From contig PHEM01000023.1 of NCBI GenBank assembly GCA_002842935.1, forward strand, positions 1 to 17,295: a DNA stretch of 17,295 nt, in the 5' to 3' direction. The translations under genes were made by a program, and so were the position numbers. This stretch comes from Alphaproteobacteria bacterium HGW-Alphaproteobacteria-13. Lineage in GTDB: Bacteria; Pseudomonadota; Alphaproteobacteria; Sphingomonadales; Sphingomonadaceae. Every line of letters starts with the position of its first letter. Positions within the stretch are counted from its first letter, which is position 1. The notes below the pieces were generated by a model, which was not told the origin of the DNA, made no database searches, and saw only the letters and a program-made list of their open reading frames with translations. Positions 13,299-17,295 of the stretch are shown here, piece by piece.

Positions 13299-14477
13299 AT
13301 GCTACCTCTGGCTGGCTTAAGGGTGCTCGACGTTTCGCAGGTTATGGCTGGTCCGTTCTGCTGTATGCTGCTGGGCGACATGGGTGCGGACGTGATCAAG
13401 GTCGAACCGCCGCGCGTCGGGGATTCGTCGCGTCACTCCATGGGCTTTCGCCTGAAGGGAGAGGACAGCCCCGGCTTCCTGGCGCTCAATCGCAACAAGC
13501 GCAGCATCGTACTCGACCTGAAGGACGAAGCGGACCGGCAGGTCTTTCATGATCTGGTGCGCACGGCGGATATCGTCGTGGAAAATGGGCGCCCAGGCGT
13601 GGCGGCCCGCCTCGGCATGGATTATGAGACGCTGCGCGCGGTCAATCCCGCGATCATCTATGCCAGCATCTCCGGTTTCGGACAGACGGGTCCCTGGGCG
13701 CAGCGGCCCGGATACGACCTGATCGCGCAAGCCATGTCCGGCATCATGAGCGCAACCGGCCTTCCGGGGCAGGAACCCGTGAAGAACAGCACGCCGGTCG
13801 GCGACCTCGGGGCCGGGCTGTTCGCGGTCTATGGCATATTGAGCGCGGTCATCGCCCGGCAGACGAGCGGGGAGGGGCAATTCATCGACGCCTCGCTGCT
13901 GGAAGCCGCGCTGGGGCTGTCCATCTGGGAAACGACGGAATTGTGGGCGACGGGGCGTTCGCCGCGTCCGCTGGGCAGCGCGAACCGGATGTCGGCGCCC
14001 TATCAGGCCGTGGCCGCCAGCGATGGATATTTCGTCTTCGCGGCCGCGAACCAGAAATTATGGCTCGCGCTGACCGAAGTGATGGGACGGCAGGAGCTTC
14101 GCGACGATCCTCGTTTCATCGACAATAGCCAGCGGGTCGCGCATCATGAGGTGCTGATCGAGGCTCTGCGGCCGACCTTCCTGGAGCGCGACGTGGCGAC
14201 ATGGGTCGATCTGTTCCTGGAGGCGGGCGTCCCGGCGGGACCGATCCTGGATTATAGCCAGTCGCTTGCGAGCGATCATGCGCGGGCGCGCAACATGGTC
14301 CAGCAGATCGAGCATCCCGTCGAAGGGTCCTATAATGCGCTGGGCTTTGCCGTGAAACTGAGCGGTACGCCGCAACAAGTGCGCCGCCCCCCGCCGCTGC
14401 TGGGCGAACATAGCGCGGAAATCCGGGCCGAACTGCATGAGGGAAAACGCGCGGTGTCGCGCGGCGGCCGGTCATGA
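13299..14477 (+). CDS. Class III (CaiB/BaiF/Frc family) CoA-transferase
   Basis: This enzyme moves CoA from a donor thioester to a carboxylic acid in the cytosol, activating the acid for breakdown. The 392 aa begin with the family signature LPLAGLRVLDVSQVMAGPFC and LLGDMGADVIKVEPP. They include NRNKRSIVLDLK, ISGFGQTGP and the catalytic loop STPVGDLGAG, whose Asp169 is the residue that forms the acyl-aspartyl anhydride in Frc. The interlocked C-terminal part continues to VRRPPPLLGEH. ATG 13299 is preferred to TTG 13290: it fits the family N-terminus and GAGGAG lies 11 bases upstream. It is the first gene of the rightward operon and its stop overlaps the crotonase start (ATGA). The substrate is unknown. 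Oxalate is unlikely to be assignable from sequence. Confidence 0.93.
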   Translation: MLPLAGLRVLDVSQVMAGPFCCMLLGDMGADVIKVEPPRVGDSSRHSMGFRLKGEDSPGFLALNRNKRSIVLDLKDEADRQVFHDLVRTADIVVENGRPGVAARLGMDYETLRAVNPAIIYASISGFGQTGPWAQRPGYDLIAQAMSGIMSATGLPGQEPVKNSTPVGDLGAGLFAVYGILSAVIARQTSGEGQFIDASLLEAALGLSIWETTELWATGRSPRPLGSANRMSAPYQAVAASDGYFVFAAANQKLWLALTEVMGRQELRDDPRFIDNSQRVAHHEVLIEALRPTFLERDVATWVDLFLEAGVPAGPILDYSQSLASDHARARNMVQQIEHPVEGSYNALGFAVKLSGTPQQVRRPPPLLGEHSAEIRAELHEGKRAVSRGGRS

Positions 14478-15250
14478 GCGAAGGCCGCGTTCGCTGCGAC
14501 CGGCACGAGGGCGTCGCGCATATCCTGTTCGACAGGCCCGCCGCGCACAATGCGCTGACCAACGCCATGTGGCACGAACTGGCGGACCATTGCGGCATGA
14601 TCGCCCGGGATGGGGATGTGCGTGTGGTGACGTTCCGGGGGGCGGGCGACAAGGCCTTCATTTCCGGCAACGACATCAGCGGCTTTCTGGATTTCGAGAC
14701 CGGCGCCGACGGCGTCGCCTATGAACGCGAAGTGGGCGCCTGCGTCGACGCCGTCGAACAGCTTCCGCAGCCGACCATCGCGCTGGTGAACGGCTGGGCC
14801 GTGGGCGGCGGGCTGGCGATTTCGCTCGCCTGCGATTTCCGCATCGCCACGGCGCCGTCGCGCTTCGGCTCGCCGATCGCCCGCACGATCGGCAATTGCC
14901 TGTCGGCGAAAGGCTATGCGCGCATCCTGCGCCACGTCGGCCCGGCCGTCGCCAAGCGGATGCTGCTGTTGGGCGAGATGCTGACGGCGGAGGAGATGGC
15001 GGCGCTGGGGCTGATGCACGCCATCGTCGCGGCGGACGATCTGGGCGCGGCAGGGGACGCGCTGGCGGCGCGGATCAAGGACAATGCCCCGCTGACGATG
15101 CGCGCGACCAAGGAGGCTTTTCGCCGCCTTGCCTATGCCGATTTGCCGGATATGGATGACCTGATCGCGGGCGTTTACGGCAGCGGGGATTTCCAGCAGG
15201 CCGTGCGCAGCTTCATGGCCAAGGAAAAGCCCGTGTGGAAGGGCGAGTAA
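14474..15250 (+). CDS. Crotonase-fold protein (enoyl-CoA hydratase/isomerase family) lacking both hydratase glutamates
   Basis: 258 aa with the crotonase fold: an N-terminal strand region with FDRPAAHNALT, oxyanion-hole segments AFISGNDISG (61-70) and NGWAVGGGLAISLACDFRIA (106-125), then FGSPIARTIGN and the C-terminal helices. In classic enoyl-CoA hydratase the two catalytic glutamates sit in GGGCELA and QPE. Here the aligned residues are Ala115 and Ile135, so ordinary hydration is unlikely. I recall a related subgroup carrying FG-PIARTxGN, so this is probably a subfamily trait rather than decay. Isomerase, decarboxylase, dehydratase or thioester-hydrolase chemistry are alternatives. The start overlaps the CoA-transferase stop by 4 bases, and lutA follows after 3 bases, so it acts in the same pathway. 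Confidence 0.9.
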   Translation: MSEGRVRCDRHEGVAHILFDRPAAHNALTNAMWHELADHCGMIARDGDVRVVTFRGAGDKAFISGNDISGFLDFETGADGVAYEREVGACVDAVEQLPQPTIALVNGWAVGGGLAISLACDFRIATAPSRFGSPIARTIGNCLSAKGYARILRHVGPAVAKRMLLLGEMLTAEEMAALGLMHAIVAADDLGAAGDALAARIKDNAPLTMRATKEAFRRLAYADLPDMDDLIAGVYGSGDFQQAVRSFMAKEKPVWKGE

Positions 15251-15253
15251 ACC

Positions 15254-16045
15254 ATGAGCGCATCCACCAGCGACGGAACCGGCGGACCGGGTGCGCCGCG
15301 CGTCGGGCTGTTCGTGACCTGCCTTGTCGACCTGATGCGACCCAGCATCGGCGACGCGGCGGTCAAGCTGCTGCGCGACGCGGGCTGCGTGGTCGAGGTG
15401 CCGCGACAGACCTGTTGCGGCCAGCCCGCCTATAACAGCGGCGACGTCGAGGATGCGCGCGCGCTGGCCCGCAACATGATCGCGGCGTTCGAGGGCTTCG
15501 ACTATGTCGTCGCTCCGTCGGGTTCCTGTGCGGGCATGGCGAAGCTTCACTATGCCGAATTGTTCAGCACCGACGACCCGTGGCGCGCGCGCGCGCAATC
15601 GCTTGCCGGGCGGACGTTCGAGCTGGTCTCCTTTCTGGCCGATGTGCTGGGGACGGTGCCTGCCGCGCCGCCCCTCCATGCCCGCGTCACCTATCACGAC
15701 AGCTGTTCGGGCCTGCGCGAACTCGGCATCGCCGCGCAGCCGCGCCGCCTGCTCGACGCCGTAGAAGGCGCCGCGCGCGTGGAGATGGAAGACGCCGAGG
15801 TCTGTTGCGGCTTCGGCGGCCTGTTCTGCACGAAATATGGCGAAATCTCGAACGAGATGGTCAGCCGTAAGGCGGAGGCGATCGTCGCCAGCGGTGCGGA
15901 CATGGTGCTGGCGGGCGATCTGGGCTGCCTGCTCAACATCGCGGGCAAGCTCAAGCGGATCGAAGCGCCCGTGACGGTGCGCCATGTCGCGGAAGTGCTG
16001 GCGGGAATGACGGACGCCGTGCCGCCGATCGGGGACCCGCGGTGA
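15254..16045 (+). CDS. lutA: LutA-like (Fe-S)-binding protein of the lactate-utilisation complex
   Basis: LutA is one of three proteins (LutABC) that oxidise L-lactate to pyruvate in many bacteria. It is related to the CCG-domain subunits of glycolate oxidase and heterodisulfide reductase. Two CCG domains are visible: CCGQPAYNSG (Cys54-Cys55) with APSGSC (Cys92), and YHDSC (Cys151) with EVCCGFGGLFC (Cys184-Cys185). The first CCG motif is preceded by VTCLVD (Cys23). All cysteines expected for the noncubane Fe-S site are kept. 263 aa is slightly long because of a Gly/Ser-rich N-terminal leader (about 15 residues). It starts three bases after the crotonase stop and overlaps lutB by 4 bases. In this operon the substrate may be a lactate-like 2-hydroxy acid rather than lactate itself. 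Confidence 0.93.
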   Translation: MSASTSDGTGGPGAPRVGLFVTCLVDLMRPSIGDAAVKLLRDAGCVVEVPRQTCCGQPAYNSGDVEDARALARNMIAAFEGFDYVVAPSGSCAGMAKLHYAELFSTDDPWRARAQSLAGRTFELVSFLADVLGTVPAAPPLHARVTYHDSCSGLRELGIAAQPRRLLDAVEGAARVEMEDAEVCCGFGGLFCTKYGEISNEMVSRKAEAIVASGADMVLAGDLGCLLNIAGKLKRIEAPVTVRHVAEVLAGMTDAVPPIGDPR

Positions 16046-17259
16046 CGGGCGCGATCCGGTCGCGCGAGCCGTTCAACGCCCGCGTCCGGGCGGCGCTGGC
16101 CAACACGGTGCTGCAAGGCGCGTTGCGCAAGTTCAAGACCAATTTCGTCGTGCTGCGCGCGAACGCCGTCCGCGACCTGCCGGAGTTCGACGCGATCCGA
16201 TCCCATGCGCGCGCGATGAAGGATCACACGCTGGCGCATATCGACCTGTATATCGACGCCTATGAGCAAAAGGTGCGGGACAGCGGCGGCCATGTTCATT
16301 TCGCGCCCGACGCGGCGGCGGCCCGCGCGCTGATCCTGGGTATCTGCCGCCGTCACGGCGCGCGGACGGTGACCAAGGGCAAGTCGATGGTTTCCGAAGA
16401 GATCGGGCTGGGCGCCTGGCTGGAGCAGCATGGCATCGAATCCGTCGAGACGGACCTGGGCGAATATATCATCCAGCTGCGCGGCGAGACGCCCTCGCAT
16501 ATCGTGGCGCCCGCCATCCATGTCACCAAGGACCAGATCGCGGACGATTTCCTGCGCGCGCACGAAACCTATCCGCCGTCGCGCGACCTTAGCGAGCCGC
16601 GCACCTTGCTGGCCGAGGCGCGGGAGGTGCTGCGCGAGAAGTTCGTGACGGCGGATGTCGGAATCACGGGCGCCAATTTCCTGATCGCGGAAACCGGCAG
16701 TTCGCTGATCGTCACCAACGAAGGCAATGGCGACCTGACCCAGACCTTGCCGCGCGTGCATATCGTCGTGGCCTCTTTCGAAAAGATCGTGCCGACGCTG
16801 AACGATGCGATGCAGCTCGTCCGCCTGTTGCCGCGGTCCGCGAACGGACAGGAAATGACAGTCTATACCAGCATTTCGACCGGGCCGCGCCGCGAAGGCG
16901 ACCCGGACGGTCCGGACGAATATCATGTCGTGCTGCTCGACAACGGCCGCAGCGGGATGCTGGCCACCGATTTCCGCGAGGCGCTGCGCTGCATCCGCTG
17001 CGGTGCGTGCATGAATCACTGCCCCGTCTATCAGGCCGTGGGCGGTCATGCCTATGACGCGGTAGTCATTCTGGCCGAAGCCATTAAGAGGGGCGGTGCT
17101 GACAGGGAAAAAGTCCGTGATGCCATTGAAACCATCACGAATTTCCCGGGAACCGGCGGTATTTTTAATTTTTCACCGGCTGATCATAATGGACTTGACA
17201 TAGATTCATTTGAAATGCTTACCGTTAAAGACGGAAAATTTGTTCCTTATAAGAAGTAG
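16042..17259 (+). CDS. lutB: LutB-like iron-sulfur protein, C-terminus replaced by LivK-like sequence (chimeric)
   Basis: Residues 1 to about 337 are a good LutB: the LUD domain (RAMKDHTLAHIDLYIDAYEQ, TKGKSMVSEEIGL, DVGITGANFLIAETGSS, TNEGNGDLTQTLPRVHIVV) and the first ferredoxin-like cluster CIRCGACMNHCPVY (Cys317, 320, 323, 327). Family members continue GGHAYGWVYPGP and have a second cluster, for about 460-480 aa in total. Here, after GGHAY (334-338), the frame reads DAVVILAEAIKRGGADREKV, then GTGGIFNFSPADHNGLD and a stop. That is the C-terminus of a LivK-type ABC transporter binding protein. Base composition and codon use change at the same point (AGG Arg and A/T third positions). The product as written would lack the second cluster and is unlikely to work. 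An assembly chimera is the simplest explanation. GTG 16042 is the start, overlapping lutA. Confidence 0.85.
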   Translation: MTGAIRSREPFNARVRAALANTVLQGALRKFKTNFVVLRANAVRDLPEFDAIRSHARAMKDHTLAHIDLYIDAYEQKVRDSGGHVHFAPDAAAARALILGICRRHGARTVTKGKSMVSEEIGLGAWLEQHGIESVETDLGEYIIQLRGETPSHIVAPAIHVTKDQIADDFLRAHETYPPSRDLSEPRTLLAEAREVLREKFVTADVGITGANFLIAETGSSLIVTNEGNGDLTQTLPRVHIVVASFEKIVPTLNDAMQLVRLLPRSANGQEMTVYTSISTGPRREGDPDGPDEYHVVLLDNGRSGMLATDFREALRCIRCGACMNHCPVYQAVGGHAYDAVVILAEAIKRGGADREKVRDAIETITNFPGTGGIFNFSPADHNGLDIDSFEMLTVKDGKFVPYKK

Positions 17260-17295
17260 TGAATAGCCGGCAGTGAAAAGTGAATAGTGAAGAGA
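17053..17295 (+). other. Foreign low-GC tail: 3' end of a LivK-like gene plus intergenic sequence
   Basis: From about 17053 the sequence no longer resembles the rest of the window. It encodes ~67 residues typical of the end of a branched-chain amino-acid ABC transporter substrate-binding protein (YDAVVILAEAIKRGG, DAIETITNFPGTGGIFNFSP, DHNGLDIDSFEMLTVKDGKF). It then has a TAG stop at 17257 and 36 non-coding bases with short AGTGAATAG/AGTGAAAAG near-repeats. The style of both protein and intergenic sequence reminds me of sulfate-reducing deltaproteobacteria, which is an impression only. The breakpoint lies in or next to CATGCCTATGAC (17047-17058), where HAYG of LutB and a YDAV of LivK can share bases. 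Confidence 0.8.

Noticed and set aside
16042..17259. A novel LutB/LivK fusion protein that senses and oxidises a substrate
   Set aside because: The LivK part is only the last ~67 residues of a binding protein and cannot bind ligand. The composition break points to an artefact or a disruptive recombination.
17260..17295. Short AGTGAATAG-like near-repeats at the right edge
   Set aside because: Too short and truncated by the window end to classify. They belong to the foreign tail.

Overview
The window looks like a high-GC alphaproteobacterial chromosome, most likely from a sphingomonad (Sphingopyxis, Sphingomonas, Sphingobium or Novosphingobium group). This is an inference from three things: the GC-rich third codon positions, the hisB-hisH-hisA-hisF gene order, and the CCCCTCCCGC / GCGGGAGGGG type of intergenic palindrome that I associate with that group. 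The last ~240 bases are different. After about 17,050 the composition drops abruptly (18 G+C in 60 bases at 17161-17220, against 40 in 60 at 16981-17040) and the protein changes family, so the right edge is chimeric.

Layout. (1) 1-2933: histidine biosynthesis genes hisB (a few 5' codons missing), hisH, hisA and hisF, all on +. Two kinds of palindromic repeat sit between them and supply ribosome binding sites, and one also supplies the end of HisA. (2) 2986-4728: a ChaA-type cation/proton antiporter and an unrecognised 183-aa protein. (3) 4744-4860: second copy of the 117-bp repeat, between converging genes. (4) 4872-6691, minus strand: a TauE/SafE (TSUP) permease and a LysR regulator. (5) 6775-7110: a small exported protein, followed by a hairpin terminator. 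(6) 7257-10286, minus strand: a class A penicillin-binding protein and an EamA/DMT exporter. The exporter is divergent from an Lrp/AsnC regulator, which is followed by a D-2-hydroxyacid dehydrogenase (10377-11874). (7) 11849-13119, minus strand: a small HTH-like protein translationally coupled to an exported SMP-30/gluconolactonase-like beta-propeller. (8) 13299-17259, plus strand: a tightly packed operon of class III CoA-transferase, crotonase-fold protein, LutA and LutB, with LutB interrupted by foreign sequence.

How they fit together. The his genes form the usual late part of the pathway (IGP dehydratase, IGP synthase HisH/HisF, ProFAR isomerase HisA), but hisE does not follow hisF. The divergent unit at 11849-17259 looks like a catabolic island for an unknown 2-hydroxy or lactone-type acid. 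The propeller enzyme would act in the periplasm, the CoA-transferase and crotonase on acyl-CoA thioesters, and LutAB as an iron-sulfur lactate or 2-hydroxyacid oxidase. A 28-bp palindrome in the shared divergent promoter is a good candidate operator. The most reportable sequence-level observations are the chimeric lutB, the 117-bp repeat whose inner hairpin shows compensatory changes between copies, the repeat-derived translation signals in the his operon, and the shared operator. I saw no CRISPR array, tRNA, rRNA, transposase or phage gene.
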